From: Clostridia bacterium
Lineage (GTDB): Bacteria; Bacillota; Clostridia; Oscillospirales; CAG-272
Direction: 5' to 3'
Length of the DNA: 35,342 bases
NCBI GenBank assembly: GCA_017936565.1
Contig: JAGBFG010000023.1
Span: forward strand, 1-35,342
Of the stretch, positions 1 to 6,660 are shown one piece after another (position 1 is the first letter of the stretch; every line of letters begins with the position of its first letter). The position numbers and the translations under genes are program-made. The notes under the pieces are model-generated. The model made no database searches, was not told the origin of the DNA, and was given only the letters and a program-made list of their open reading frames with translations.

Positions 1-54
1 CGGTTCGGAAGATTCGAGGTGCCGGTGGCACATCGAAATTCCGGGTGGCGCCTC
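1..54. repeat. 54-bp direct repeat, copy 1
   Basis: This stretch recurs at 132-185 with one mismatch (C/A at position 29 of the unit). The two copies lie 131 bp apart, and copy 1 may continue beyond the left edge of the window. No coding function is apparent. It belongs to a GC-rich, hairpin-rich intergenic segment. Confidence 0.85.
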
Positions 55-77
55 AGCACCCCACAGGGTGCTTTTTT
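55..77 (+). terminator. Rho-independent terminator for a gene left of the window
   Basis: AGCACCC (55-61), loop of 4, GGGTGCT (66-72), then a run of T to position 77. It starts exactly where repeat copy 1 ends. Confidence 0.75.
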
Positions 78-107
78 GTTTTTCGCGTCACCCCCGTCGG
101 ACTGGGC

Positions 108-128
108 TCTGCCGCCTGTGGCGGCAGA
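108..128. repeat. 9-bp-stem, 3-nt-loop hairpin of a dispersed family
   Basis: TCTGCCGCC, loop TGT, GGCGGCAGA. It is followed by AATCCGGTTCG, and the same word follows a different perfect hairpin at 1367-1391. This suggests a family of intergenic hairpin elements. Confidence 0.6.
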
Positions 129-131
129 ATC

Positions 132-185
132 CGGTTCGGAAGATTCGAGGTGCCGGTGGAACATCGAAATTCCGGGTGGCGCCTC
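132..185. repeat. 54-bp direct repeat, copy 2
   Basis: Second copy of the unit at 1-54 (53 of 54 identical). It is followed by the 17-bp word at 195-211 that recurs inverted at 1323-1339. Confidence 0.85.
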
Positions 186-217
186 CAATGCGTCTTGACA
201 AAAAAGATGCCAAGCAG

Positions 218-242
218 AAAACCCGAGATTTTCTCGGGTTTT
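218..242. terminator. Bidirectional terminator hairpin
   Basis: AAAACCCGAG (218-227), loop ATTTT, CTCGGGTTTT (233-242). The 10-bp stem has A-rich and T-rich shoulders, so it could stop transcription from either side. Confidence 0.7.
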
Positions 243-392
243 CTTTGTTTTTGGCCGTTTTTCGGCACTTTGCGCGCAAAGTGCGGCTTTTCTTGAAATT
301 CGGATTTTAGTACAAATAAAAAGATGCCAATCGGCATTTTCGAGCAAGGGAGCAGAAATGAACCTTTACCATACCCATTTTCACGGCAAATA

Positions 393-421
393 TTGAAAAA
401 TATCAGAAAATATGATATAAT
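393..421 (+). promoter_or_regulatory. Sigma-A promoter of the 446-1306 gene
   Basis: TTGAAA (393-398), 17-bp spacer, TATAAT (416-421). A ribosome site AAAGGTGG follows at 431-438, just before the GTG start at 446. Confidence 0.8.
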
Positions 422-445
422 AAATCCAAGAAAGGTGGTGTTTTT

Positions 446-1306
446 GTGACGAAACAAGAAGTTCTACAAGGCGCACTTGCTTTGAATGAAAGCGATAAGA
501 AATATACTGTTTCAGTTGAAGGCGATAAAATAATTATCGAAACGAAATATCACGGTACACGTGTGAGAGAATCCACGTTCCGCTGTGTCGCACAGTTAAA
601 GGATGATAAAACCTATATAGAAACAACGTATGACTTCGACGGATATTGCAAGCAATATGGAGTTCGTAAAAAAACAGTTTCCTACTGTTTGGATGGATCA
701 AAAGAGGTATTCGATTCGGAAAAGGTAAAGAGCGTCTTGCGAAATTACCTCGATTCGTGCGGATATCAAAGAACCGTCAACAAAAAACTCATCGCATTTT
801 GCATCGCTATTCCGGTTGCTGTTATTCTTGCGATACTGATTGCAGTTATCATTTCGTTAGCCTCGGAATCTAAATTTGTTGATACAAACGGACCGGAGAA
901 TTTTGCGTTGACCGAAATTACTCGGGACGATATTTTAAGTAAGGATAACAATTACAGAAGTTCGATGGTGTCGGAAAAACATTCCGGACGTCATACAAAC
1001 ATAATTGGAACAAGACTTCGCGATGTCGATTACGATTACATCAGCAGATCGTTTGGAAAGATACATGGGGTTATAATTCTTCAAGCGACCAAAATATCGG
1101 GTAATACTCTTACGCTTAACATCAGCAGCTCCGTGGAAGCGGGAAATGCCGAAATAGTAATTATTATTGACGGAGAATATTATTGCTCGGTTGATGTTAA
1201 TGAAAGCCAAACTGTTACGTTGCAAGATGTTTCCAATAAGGAAGTGATCGTTAAGCTTGCGGCTGAAGGGGCAAAAATGAAAATTGATGTTACTCGCGCG
1301 TACTAA
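446..1306 (+). CDS. Hypothetical single-pass membrane protein
   Basis: A 286-aa protein that I do not recognise. The GTG start is set by AAAGGTGG about 6 nt upstream and by a good promoter at 393-421. Residues 1-110 are polar and soluble, followed by one hydrophobic segment at about 114-140 that begins after a basic stretch (NKKL). A roughly 145-residue beta-rich tail follows. With no signal peptide, the positive residues before the TM suggest the N-terminal domain is cytoplasmic and the tail extracellular. The gene stands alone, is noticeably more A+T-rich than the core genes further on, and is bracketed by a 17-bp inverted repeat (195-211 and 1323-1339). This points to horizontal acquisition. 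The coding call is firm; the function is unknown. Confidence 0.8.
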   Translation: MTKQEVLQGALALNESDKKYTVSVEGDKIIIETKYHGTRVRESTFRCVAQLKDDKTYIETTYDFDGYCKQYGVRKKTVSYCLDGSKEVFDSEKVKSVLRNYLDSCGYQRTVNKKLIAFCIAIPVAVILAILIAVIISLASESKFVDTNGPENFALTEITRDDILSKDNNYRSSMVSEKHSGRHTNIIGTRLRDVDYDYISRSFGKIHGVIILQATKISGNTLTLNISSSVEAGNAEIVIIIDGEYYCSVDVNESQTVTLQDVSNKEVIVKLAAEGAKMKIDVTRAY

Positions 1307-1322
1307 TAGGGCAAATGAGATA

Positions 1323-1344
1323 GGCATCTTTTTTGTCAACACGC
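1323..1344. repeat. Inverted copy of the word at 190-211
   Basis: The reverse complement of 1323-1339 is TTGACAAAAAAGATGCC, identical to 195-211, and the match extends imperfectly to about 22 bp. The pair flanks the 446-1306 gene in opposite orientation. Confidence 0.7.
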
Positions 1345-1359
1345 CTCCACACCTTTATT

Positions 1360-1470
1360 GGAGCGGGATTCTTGCGCCAAGCGCAAGAATCCGGTTCGCA
1401 TTCGCCGCCCGAAGATCGACAAGCTCGCTTGCCAGGCGGAGAGCGTGCGAATCCTCGCCTTCGGCGAGAT
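1360..1470. repeat. Intergenic multi-hairpin island
   Basis: Contains the perfect hairpin GATTCTTGCGC-CAA-GCGCAAGAATC (1367-1391) and CTCGCC-TTC-GGCGAG (1454-1468). The first is followed by the same AATCCGGTTCG word seen at 129-139. This gene-free gap between the 446 gene and the Xre gene holds nothing else I can identify. Confidence 0.55.
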
Positions 1471-1491
1471 TTCGGGAATTTGCTTTTCCCT

Positions 1492-1695
1492 TCACTTCTC
1501 ACTCATTCCAATAAAATAATCCGCGCTGACACCGTAGAATTCACACAGCTTGATTAAATCCTCGATTTTCAGCTCTGCTCTGCCATCTTCAATATGGCTA
1601 TACCCTTGCTGCGATTTGTTTATAACGGCGCCAACCTCTCTTTGCGTTAAATCTCTGTCCTCGCGCAGAGCCCTCATTCTCTTCCTATAATTCAC
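1492..1695 (-). CDS. Small Xre-family transcriptional repressor
   Basis: A 67-aa HTH_3/Cro-C1 protein made of one helix-turn-helix domain. The recognition region is TQREVGAVINKSQQGYSHIE, followed by the typical tail 'LIKLCEFYGVSADYFIG'. The start is GTG at 1695, set by AAGGAG six bases upstream; the reading frame stays open further but without a ribosome site. It is transcribed away from the small membrane gene at 1867. The shared gap carries two perfect TACTCA-N5-TGAGTA palindromes over both promoters. The simplest reading is that this protein binds those sites, represses itself and controls the divergent gene. Family assignment is confident; the operator link is inference from position and symmetry. 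Confidence 0.9.
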   Translation of the reverse strand: MNYRKRMRALREDRDLTQREVGAVINKSQQGYSHIEDGRAELKIEDLIKLCEFYGVSADYFIGMSEK

Positions 1696-1738
1696 AATAT
1701 TCTCCTTGCTTCCTCTTCTTTGTAAAAAAAGTTTAGCA

Positions 1739-1780
1739 TACTCATAATTTGAGTATTGACAAATACTCAAAGATTGAGTA
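1739..1780. promoter_or_regulatory. Operator array with two TACTCA-N5-TGAGTA palindromes
   Basis: TACTCA-TAATT-TGAGTA at 1739-1755 and TACTCA-AAGAT-TGAGTA at 1764-1780, 25 bp centre to centre. The inner half-sites also form TGAGTAT-N6-ATACTCA. The array covers the plus-strand promoter and the likely minus-strand promoter of the Xre gene, whose best minus-strand -35 is TTGTCA. Confidence 0.8.
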
Positions 1781-1784
1781 TAAT
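1756..1784 (+). promoter_or_regulatory. Consensus promoter of the DUF898-like gene
   Basis: TTGACA (1756-1761), 17 bp, TATAAT (1779-1784). The -35 lies between the two palindromes and the -10 overlaps the end of the second, so a bound repressor should occlude it. Confidence 0.85.
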
Positions 1785-1866
1785 GTGTTCATAGGCGATC
1801 GTCTCTTGCGGTTTTCGGTGTCCGCAGACTTCGATTGCACACATTTTTTATACTTTGGAGGAAATT

Positions 1867-2166
1867 ATGGAATCAAAATTCACAGGCGGTCTTCTCGGAA
1901 TGATCGGAATCGGTATTTTACAAGCGCTTATCGTTGTTTTTACCTTGGGAATCGGAACGCCTTGGGCTATTTGCTTAAAGGAGTCTTGGTATGTAAAGCA
2001 TACAATTATAAATGGGCATCAATTAACGTTTGATGGCACAGGGGGACAGCTTTTTGGTAATTACATCAAATGGTTCCTTCTGACTATTATCACTCTTGGC
2101 ATTTATTCTTTCTGGCTTTCTATAAAAATGAAACAATGGGTTACCAAGCACACCCATATGGTTTGA
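1867..2166 (+). CDS. Small DUF898/YjgN-like membrane protein
   Basis: A 99-aa protein with two hydrophobic segments, about residues 7-35 and 63-86. Between them is a motif seen in DUF898 (YjgN-type) proteins: a histidine-containing strand, then 'QLTFDGTGGQLFGNYIKWF'. Full-length family members are several times longer, so this is a minimal version. The ATG at 1867 is preceded by GGAGG five bases away. The promoter lies under the palindromic operator shared with the divergent Xre gene, suggesting tight repression and conditional induction. The molecular role of DUF898 proteins is not established. The operator layout would also suit a repressor-effector pair, but no toxicity can be read from sequence. 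Confidence 0.75.
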   Translation: MESKFTGGLLGMIGIGILQALIVVFTLGIGTPWAICLKESWYVKHTIINGHQLTFDGTGGQLFGNYIKWFLLTIITLGIYSFWLSIKMKQWVTKHTHMV

Positions 2167-2219
2167 TGAAAGCATTTTCACACCGAGCACTGTAATGTCT
2201 TTTTAGATACACAAAAAAA

Positions 2220-2248
2220 GCGGGCTGTCTTAAATAAAGACAGCCCGC
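2220..2248. terminator. Terminator after the DUF898-like gene
   Basis: GCGGGCTGTCTT (2220-2231), loop AAATA, AAGACAGCCCGC (2237-2248). The 12-bp perfect stem is preceded by an A run and followed by ATCATTTT. It can act on both strands. Confidence 0.8.
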
Positions 2249-2249
2249 A

Positions 2250-2279
2250 TCATTTTGCGTCAAAAAAGACGCAAAATGA
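2250..2279. repeat. Second perfect hairpin abutting the terminator
   Basis: TCATTTTGCGTC (2250-2261), loop AAAAAA, GACGCAAAATGA (2268-2279). Two 12-bp perfect hairpins stand one base apart. This one lacks a T tail, so its role is unclear. Confidence 0.6.
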
Positions 2280-2348
2280 GCTATTTTCGGCTCGTTTTCA
2301 GTGGCTCACAATAAGTAAACACCCCTTCTTTCCCTCACCCTCCGCTAC

Positions 2349-2377
2349 TTGACACGCTTTTTCTTCTGTGCTACAAT
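2349..2377 (+). promoter_or_regulatory. Sigma-A promoter of the 2442 gene
   Basis: TTGACA (2349-2354), 17 bp, TACAAT (2372-2377). Confidence 0.75.
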
Positions 2378-2441
2378 ATAATCAATATAATGGGAACGAA
2401 AAAGAAAGGCAAGAAAAACGATATTCAAAGCAAGGCTGAAT

Positions 2442-2861
2442 TTGAAATTTTATATCCTTTCCTTTGTCCTTCTTTGCCTTGTCCTTCTTTGCCTTGTCCT
2501 TCTTTGCCTTGTCGCGCTTTCTTGGACGGCGTCTTTCTTCGTGTTGGTTCGACAAATGACTGTGGGCTATGCCTTTTATATGGACGGAAGCGGCATTCAT
2601 CAAACCGCCACCGCCGTGACGGTTTTGGCGTTTATTTTCGTTTCGCCTGTCAAAAGAATTCCGTATAATGCCATCATAGAAACAGATGCGCAAAACGGTG
2701 TCCTTACGCTGAAATTAGGCAAATTGAAAATGGAGATTTTCCCTGTTTTCAAGCCCTTCGTAAGAAAAGAATACCGTTTCTTTTTGGGATTCACCAAAGA
2801 AAAACAAAGCGAAATCAAGCAAGCGCTTGCGCGGTTTATGAAAGCGGCAGATGTTGGATGA
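2442..2861 (+). CDS. Small membrane protein with PH-like C-terminal part
   Basis: About 139 aa, function not recognised. The N-terminal half is two hydrophobic segments. The first contains three copies of LLCLV, encoded by a perfect 15-bp tandem repeat at 2467-2511. The soluble C-terminal half ('PVKRIPYNAIIETDAQNG', then 'RFFLGFTKEKQSEIKQALARF') has the strand-rich, helix-capped look of small bacterial PH-like domains; this is a guess. The start is uncertain: the frame is open from 2391 without ATG, and the best choice is TTG at 2442 with a weak AAGG at 2432-2435. A consensus promoter 70 bp upstream supports expression. Repeat copy number would change TM length without shifting the frame. Confidence 0.6.
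   Translation: MKFYILSFVLLCLVLLCLVLLCLVALSWTASFFVLVRQMTVGYAFYMDGSGIHQTATAVTVLAFIFVSPVKRIPYNAIIETDAQNGVLTLKLGKLKMEIFPVFKPFVRKEYRFFLGFTKEKQSEIKQALARFMKAADVG
2467..2511. repeat. 15-bp tandem repeat, three exact copies, in frame
   Basis: The unit TCCTTCTTTGCCTTG occurs three times head to tail (2467-2481, 2482-2496, 2497-2511), with a partial unit upstream. It encodes LLCLV x3 in a transmembrane segment. Slippage would add or remove five residues. Confidence 0.9.
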
Positions 2862-2898
2862 TTTTTCATTTCAAGGAAAAATTTCTCGGCAAAACCGC

Positions 2899-2927
2899 TT
2901 TACAAAAAAGAAGAAACTGTGTATAAT
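2899..2927 (+). promoter_or_regulatory. Promoter of nagB
   Basis: TTTACA (2899-2904), 17 bp, TATAAT (2922-2927), followed by a leader of about 55 nt. Confidence 0.75.
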
Positions 2928-2989
2928 AAAAATAAAGAAATACGTTGCGGCGTTTCTTGCAACTGAAACATCATAAAGGAGACATGAAG

Positions 2990-3775
2990 ATGAAGCTTAT
3001 CATCAAGGAAAATTACGAGGAAATGAGTGCTTGGGCGGCAGAGCACATTGCCCGCGCCATCAACAACCACAAGGAAGCGCGCCCCTTCGTTTTGGGACTT
3101 CCCACAGGCTCTTCCCCCCTTGGCGTTTACAAAAGACTGATCGCGATGAACAAAGAGGGCAAGGTGTCCTTTAAGAACGTTGTGACCTTCAATATGGACG
3201 AATACGTGGGGCTTCCCAGAGAGCACGACCAAAGCTATTGGTACTTTATGCACGAAAACTTTTTCAACCACATTGACATCCCCGCCGAAAACATTCATAT
3301 TTTAGACGGTATGGCAGAGGACCCCGAGGCAGAATGCGCGCAGTATGAGGAGCAAATCGCTTCCTTTGGCGGCATTGACCTTTTCATGGGCGGCTGCGGT
3401 GTTGACGGGCATATCGCCTTTAACGAGCCTTATACCTCTCTTTCCTCTCGCACGGGCGTACGCGCCTTGACAGAGGACACTTTGATTGTAAACTCCCGCT
3501 TCTTTGACAACGACCCGAACAAAGTGCCCAAAACGGCGCTTTCCGTTGGCGTTGGCACCGTTTGCGATGCCAAGCAGGTCTTGCTCTTAATCAGCGGACA
3601 TAACAAGGCGCGCGCCTTGCGCCATTGCGTTGAGGGCGGCGTTGACCACGCTTGGACCATCAGCGCCTTGCAGCTGCACAAGGACGGCATTATCGCCTGC
3701 GACGAGGCAGCCTGCGGCGAATTGAAGGTGGATACATACAAATACTTCAAAGAAATTTACAAGGACGAGAAATAA
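2990..3775 (+). CDS. nagB: Glucosamine-6-phosphate deaminase
   Basis: A 261-aa cytosolic enzyme converting glucosamine-6-P to fructose-6-P and ammonia, the last step of amino-sugar catabolism. Family motifs are in order: [12 protein letters not shown] at 36-47 (phosphate loop), NMDEY at 68-72, and '[11 protein letters not shown]', the catalytic loop with Asp, His and Glu. The length is usual for the family. Two in-frame ATGs exist, at 2984 and 2990. AAAGGAG at 2975-2981 is two bases from the first and eight from the second, so I chose 2990. It has its own promoter and a strong terminator and is therefore monocistronic. No nagA or NagR/GntR regulator is nearby, although a NahK-like hexosamine kinase lies 29 kb away. 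Confidence 0.96.
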   Translation: MKLIIKENYEEMSAWAAEHIARAINNHKEARPFVLGLPTGSSPLGVYKRLIAMNKEGKVSFKNVVTFNMDEYVGLPREHDQSYWYFMHENFFNHIDIPAENIHILDGMAEDPEAECAQYEEQIASFGGIDLFMGGCGVDGHIAFNEPYTSLSSRTGVRALTEDTLIVNSRFFDNDPNKVPKTALSVGVGTVCDAKQVLLLISGHNKARALRHCVEGGVDHAWTISALQLHKDGIIACDEAACGELKVDTYKYFKEIYKDEK

Positions 3776-3793
3776 CGTCTTGTTTTCCGAAAT

Positions 3794-3823
3794 AAAAAGC
3801 CGATGCTTTCGCATCGGCTTTTT
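3794..3823. terminator. Terminator between nagB and the convergent Xre gene
   Basis: AAAAAGCCGATGC (3794-3806), loop TTTC, GCATCGGCTTTTT (3811-3823). The 13-bp stem with symmetric A/T shoulders should serve both nagB and the convergent minus-strand gene. Confidence 0.9.
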
Positions 3824-3851
3824 GCTTGAATTCTTAAAATGAGGAAGAGGG

Positions 3852-4058
3852 TTAGTCGTCCTCTACGTATTCCATAATATCCGAAAGGGCGCATCCCAAA
3901 GCCGCGCATATGCGGTCTAAAATATAGCTATCATAACGGACAACACGGTTTTTATAATAGCGGTCTATCGTTTGAAATTTAACCTCGGTTCGCTTGGCTA
4001 ACTCATATCGCGTTATACCGCACTTATCCAAATATTTATCTATCGTCAGTCTTACCAT
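3852..4058 (-). CDS. Small Xre/Cro-type repressor
   Basis: A 68-aa protein carrying one HTH of the Cro/C1 type (Pfam HTH_26-like): 'GITRYELAKRTEVKFQTIDR' then 'ILDRICAALGCALSDIMEYV'. The ATG at 4058 follows GGGAGGG with a 6-nt spacer; the frame extends upstream without a better site. It diverges from the SLOG gene at 4167. The 108-bp gap contains three near-identical GGRTATATA boxes spaced 32 and 16 bp apart over back-to-back promoters. The likely job is autorepression and control of the SLOG gene. The arrangement duplicates the logic of the Xre/DUF898 pair at 1492-2166, but sequence and operator differ, so the two are not recent copies. Confidence 0.88.
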   Translation of the reverse strand: MVRLTIDKYLDKCGITRYELAKRTEVKFQTIDRYYKNRVVRYDSYILDRICAALGCALSDIMEYVEDD

Positions 4059-4088
4059 AAATATCCCTCCCTTGATATATATTTTATC

Positions 4089-4147
4089 GGATATATACCT
4101 CATTGACAATTTCTTTGTTTGGGTATATACTTATATAGGTATATATA
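4089..4147. promoter_or_regulatory. Candidate operator boxes, GGRTATATA repeats
   Basis: GGATATATACC (4089-4099), GGGTATATACT (4121-4131) and AGGTATATATA (4137-4147), in 32- and 16-bp phase. They straddle the plus promoter and a minus promoter read as TTGTCA-17-TAAAAT. Confidence 0.6.
4103..4131 (+). promoter_or_regulatory. Promoter of the SLOG gene
   Basis: TTGACA (4103-4108), 17 bp, TATACT (4126-4131). The -10 is inside the second GGRTATATA box. Confidence 0.8.
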
Positions 4148-4166
4148 AAAGGGAGGGTTTTATTCT

Positions 4167-4508
4167 ATGAAATTACTTATTGTCGGGTCAAGAAGCATCA
4201 AGGAATTTGATTTGTCGCCTTACGTTTCAGCAGACATTGACACGATTATCAGCGGCGGAGCCAACGGAATTGACAGCTTAGCCGAGCAGTATGCCGACAA
4301 GCATCGTTTGTCCAAATGCATATTACGCCCGCGTTACGACCTTTACGGACGAGCCGCTCCTCTAAAACGCAACGAACAATTGGTTGATATGGCTGACGCC
4401 GTTCTCATCATTTGGGACGGTTTTTCTCGCGGCGCACAATATACTCTAAACTACGCGAAGAAGAAAAACAAACCGATAACGCTCATTGGTAATTGGGACG
4501 CAAAATAA
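4167..4508 (+). CDS. SLOG-superfamily (DUF2493/YpsA-like) nucleotide-sensor protein
   Basis: A 113-aa single-domain Rossmannoid protein. It opens MKLLIVGSRS, the 'VxGSR' strand-loop of DUF2493 proteins. The SGGANGID glycine-rich loop follows at about 29-36, and later come 'RNEQLVDMADAVLIIWDG' and a SRGAQYTLNYAKKK helix. These match the SLOG fold shared with DprA, YpsA and LOG proteins, proposed to bind or process nucleotides. The start is set by GGGAGGG nine bases upstream. Regulation is probably by the divergent Xre protein. Stand-alone SLOG proteins are thought to act in phage- or stress-linked nucleotide signalling (computational work by Burroughs and Aravind), but the role here is inferred. 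A second SLOG protein lies at 26021-26488. Confidence 0.85.
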   Translation: MKLLIVGSRSIKEFDLSPYVSADIDTIISGGANGIDSLAEQYADKHRLSKCILRPRYDLYGRAAPLKRNEQLVDMADAVLIIWDGFSRGAQYTLNYAKKKNKPITLIGNWDAK

Positions 4509-4546
4509 CCCCCACCTGCCAAATTTCCCCATAAGGCAACAGGGAC

Positions 4547-4575
4547 TTGCATTATCAAACAAAATGTGTTATACT
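4547..4575 (+). promoter_or_regulatory. Promoter of the acyltransferase operon
   Basis: TTGCAT (4547-4552), 17 bp, TATACT (4570-4575). The leader of about 85 nt contains an orphan GGAGG (4603-4607) with no start codon at proper distance and can fold imperfectly around 4614-4650. Confidence 0.65.
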
Positions 4576-4667
4576 GTAAGGCAGTAAATCTTTATTGACT
4601 TTGGAGGACGCAAACAGCAAGGCTTTGTCCGTTCTGGTCCGAAGCCCTTTGCCGCTTGAATAGAAAA

Positions 4668-5957
4668 ATGGCAAGAGATTATCATACCGAATTCAAAAAA
4701 AGAAAAATGAAAAAGGTCAATAAGCCATTGGCTTGGCTTTTAACCCACATATTAAAGATACTTTGCAAAAAACAGAACGTTTCCTTTTCCTATGACGAGG
4801 AGTATCTCGCCTTGAAGGACAAGCAAATCATTCTGCTTTGTCAGCACAAATCCAGCAACGATTTCGTTTACGTGTTTGGCGGGATAAAGCGCCTTGACGT
4901 GCATATTTTAGTGGGCTATCAAAATATATTTCAAAAAGGAGTTTACCATATTCTGAAAAGCCTTGGCGCGATTGCCAAGATGCTCTACCAGCCCGACGTT
5001 GCGGCGGTTGCCCAAACCTTACAGGCTTTGAAGCTTGGCGAGAGCGTTGTTATTTTCCCTGAGGGCATTCAATCCACCAGCGGCTCTACCCACCCCATCA
5101 ACCCAGGAACGATGCATCTTCTGATGAAATGCAAGCTTCCCGTGGCGCTTGCCACCATAGAGGGCTCGTATTTTGCCAAGCCACGCTTCACAAGAGAGCT
5201 GCGCAAGGGCGAAATCAAGGTGCACTATTCCAAGCTCTTTGACCCTGCTGATTTTGATACGTACAGTCAAGAGGTGCTATATCAAAGACTGCTCGACAGC
5301 TTCAAATACAATGAGTTTGAAGAGCACAAGGAGAATAAAATAGCCTTCCGCGGCAAAACCCCCAACATAACGGGGCTTGACAACATTATATACAAATGCC
5401 CGCACTGTCTTGCGGAGCACCAATTCTCTATCACAGGCGATGTGATGCGTTGCTCTGCCTGTGGCTTTGCGGTTTCTATGGACGAGTATTATGACATTCA
5501 TCCGCAAAACCATTCCCTTCCCTTTGCCAACATTGACGAATGGTATAAATGGCAAAGACAGCTTTTGGCAAGAGAGGTGCAAAGCCCCGATTTTTCTATG
5601 AGCCTTAACGTGATGCTGCGGAAAATCGATACCCAAAAATTAAGAAAGAACTATTCTCTCGTTTATGACGGCGAGGGTGTTCTGACTATCACCAACCGGG
5701 GGCTTGTTTATCGCGGAACCAAGGGCGAAGAGCAGGTCGAGCTGCAATTTGCGGCAAAAAACGTCTATTCCCTGAGCATTTCCCTTGCCTATGACTTTGA
5801 TATGTATTGCCAAGGCCGCTACTACAACTTCAAGATTTTAGAAAATGAAAAGCATATGACAAAGTGGATGATCGCCGCTGAGGAGATCCACAACCTTTAT
5901 GACCCTGCTTGGAAGGAGGCGAGCGAACAGGTTTATGAATACGCAAAAGAGAAATAG
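4668..5957 (+). CDS. PlsC-type acyltransferase with C-terminal zinc ribbon
   Basis: A 429-aa protein. The N-terminal half (about 20-240) is a 1-acyl-glycerol-3-phosphate acyltransferase domain with catalytic HX4D (HKSSND, H60-D65) and FPEGIQS at 130-136 for glycerophosphate binding. Next is a CPHC...CSAC zinc ribbon (about 245-270), then a roughly 150-residue C-terminal region I do not recognise. Ordinary PlsC proteins are about 200-250 aa, so the ribbon and tail are an addition. It likely acylates a lysophospholipid or related acceptor at the inner membrane face. The start is unclear: TTG at 4656 and ATG at 4668 both lack a nearby ribosome site. The downstream VTT gene begins inside its 3' end, so the two are translationally linked. 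Confidence 0.85.
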   Translation: MARDYHTEFKKRKMKKVNKPLAWLLTHILKILCKKQNVSFSYDEEYLALKDKQIILLCQHKSSNDFVYVFGGIKRLDVHILVGYQNIFQKGVYHILKSLGAIAKMLYQPDVAAVAQTLQALKLGESVVIFPEGIQSTSGSTHPINPGTMHLLMKCKLPVALATIEGSYFAKPRFTRELRKGEIKVHYSKLFDPADFDTYSQEVLYQRLLDSFKYNEFEEHKENKIAFRGKTPNITGLDNIIYKCPHCLAEHQFSITGDVMRCSACGFAVSMDEYYDIHPQNHSLPFANIDEWYKWQRQLLAREVQSPDFSMSLNVMLRKIDTQKLRKNYSLVYDGEGVLTITNRGLVYRGTKGEEQVELQFAAKNVYSLSISLAYDFDMYCQGRYYNFKILENEKHMTKWMIAAEEIHNLYDPAWKEASEQVYEYAKEK

Positions 5958-6660
5958 AATCATCCTTCTTTCGATAATAGGCGCCGTTTTGACCGCTCTT
6001 TCCATTTTTTCCGTTTGCAACTGGGAAATCATCGTGCATTTGTTTTCCGAAATGGTCAGTGGCGTTGCCATTGCAAAGGAATACGTGCTTGATTTAGGGC
6101 TCTCTGGCGTTTTGGCAATGTCGCTTCTGATAATCGCCTGCTTTTTCTTCCCTGTGATTTCTTCCGTTCCCATCCAGATAGCTTCCGTTATCAGCTACGG
6201 GCTGCCCTTCGCTATACTTCACGTTTCTCTTTCGATTTTCGTGGCAAGCCAGATAGCCTTTTTGTTCACCCGTTGCATTGGAACCTTTCAAACCAAGAAG
6301 AGAAGGGAAAAAAGGCAGGATTTAGAAGAAAAAATCCAAAACAGCAACCGAAGCATTTATTTCTTCATCGTTGCGGCGTACATTGCGCCCTTCGTGCCCT
6401 TTTTGCTGATTCACACGGTTGCCGCCGCCAGCGGCATAAAATGGTGGAAATATGCGCTCATCACGCTCTTTGGGCCGATTCCCGACATTTTTATCACGCT
6501 TTGGCTCGGCGAGAAGATTACCTCCACCAATCCCATCATTTCCTACGTGATTTTGATGGTGATTATCGTCTGCGTCGTGTTGTCGCTCGTTTTTAAGGAC
6601 AAGATTTTAGACCTTATATACAAACCCAAGAAAGAGAAGAGCTATGGAAAAAAGAAATGA
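5935..6660 (+). CDS. TVP38/TMEM64 (VTT domain) membrane protein
   Basis: A 241-aa integral membrane protein with about five or six hydrophobic segments. The VTT/DedA-like signature is clear near residues 155-200: 'YIAPFVPFLLIHTVAAASG' followed by 'LFGPIPDIF', that is P-x-x-P, glycine, then G-x-x-P. VTT proteins are linked to lipid scrambling and envelope homeostasis, which fits its place after a PlsC-type acyltransferase. I chose the ATG at 5935, which overlaps the end of the upstream gene by 23 bp. GGAAGGAGG at 5911-5919 is 15 bases away, a little far. The next gene overlaps its stop by 17 bp, so three genes form a compact operon. Confidence 0.85.
   Translation: MNTQKRNRIILLSIIGAVLTALSIFSVCNWEIIVHLFSEMVSGVAIAKEYVLDLGLSGVLAMSLLIIACFFFPVISSVPIQIASVISYGLPFAILHVSLSIFVASQIAFLFTRCIGTFQTKKRREKRQDLEEKIQNSNRSIYFFIVAAYIAPFVPFLLIHTVAAASGIKWWKYALITLFGPIPDIFITLWLGEKITSTNPIISYVILMVIIVCVVLSLVFKDKILDLIYKPKKEKSYGKKK

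Noticed and set aside
1-185. att sites of an integrated element
   Set aside because: The two 54-bp repeats are only 131 bp apart, with no integrase or tRNA target; a duplicated intergenic element is simpler.
2467-2511. CRISPR-like repeat
   Set aside because: Units are 15 bp with no spacers, inside a coding frame.
2390-2668. Plus-strand frame starting ATG at 2390
   Set aside because: It reads the 15-bp repeat as Pro/Cys/Ser-rich nonsense; the 2442 frame gives a normal TM protein with a soluble domain.
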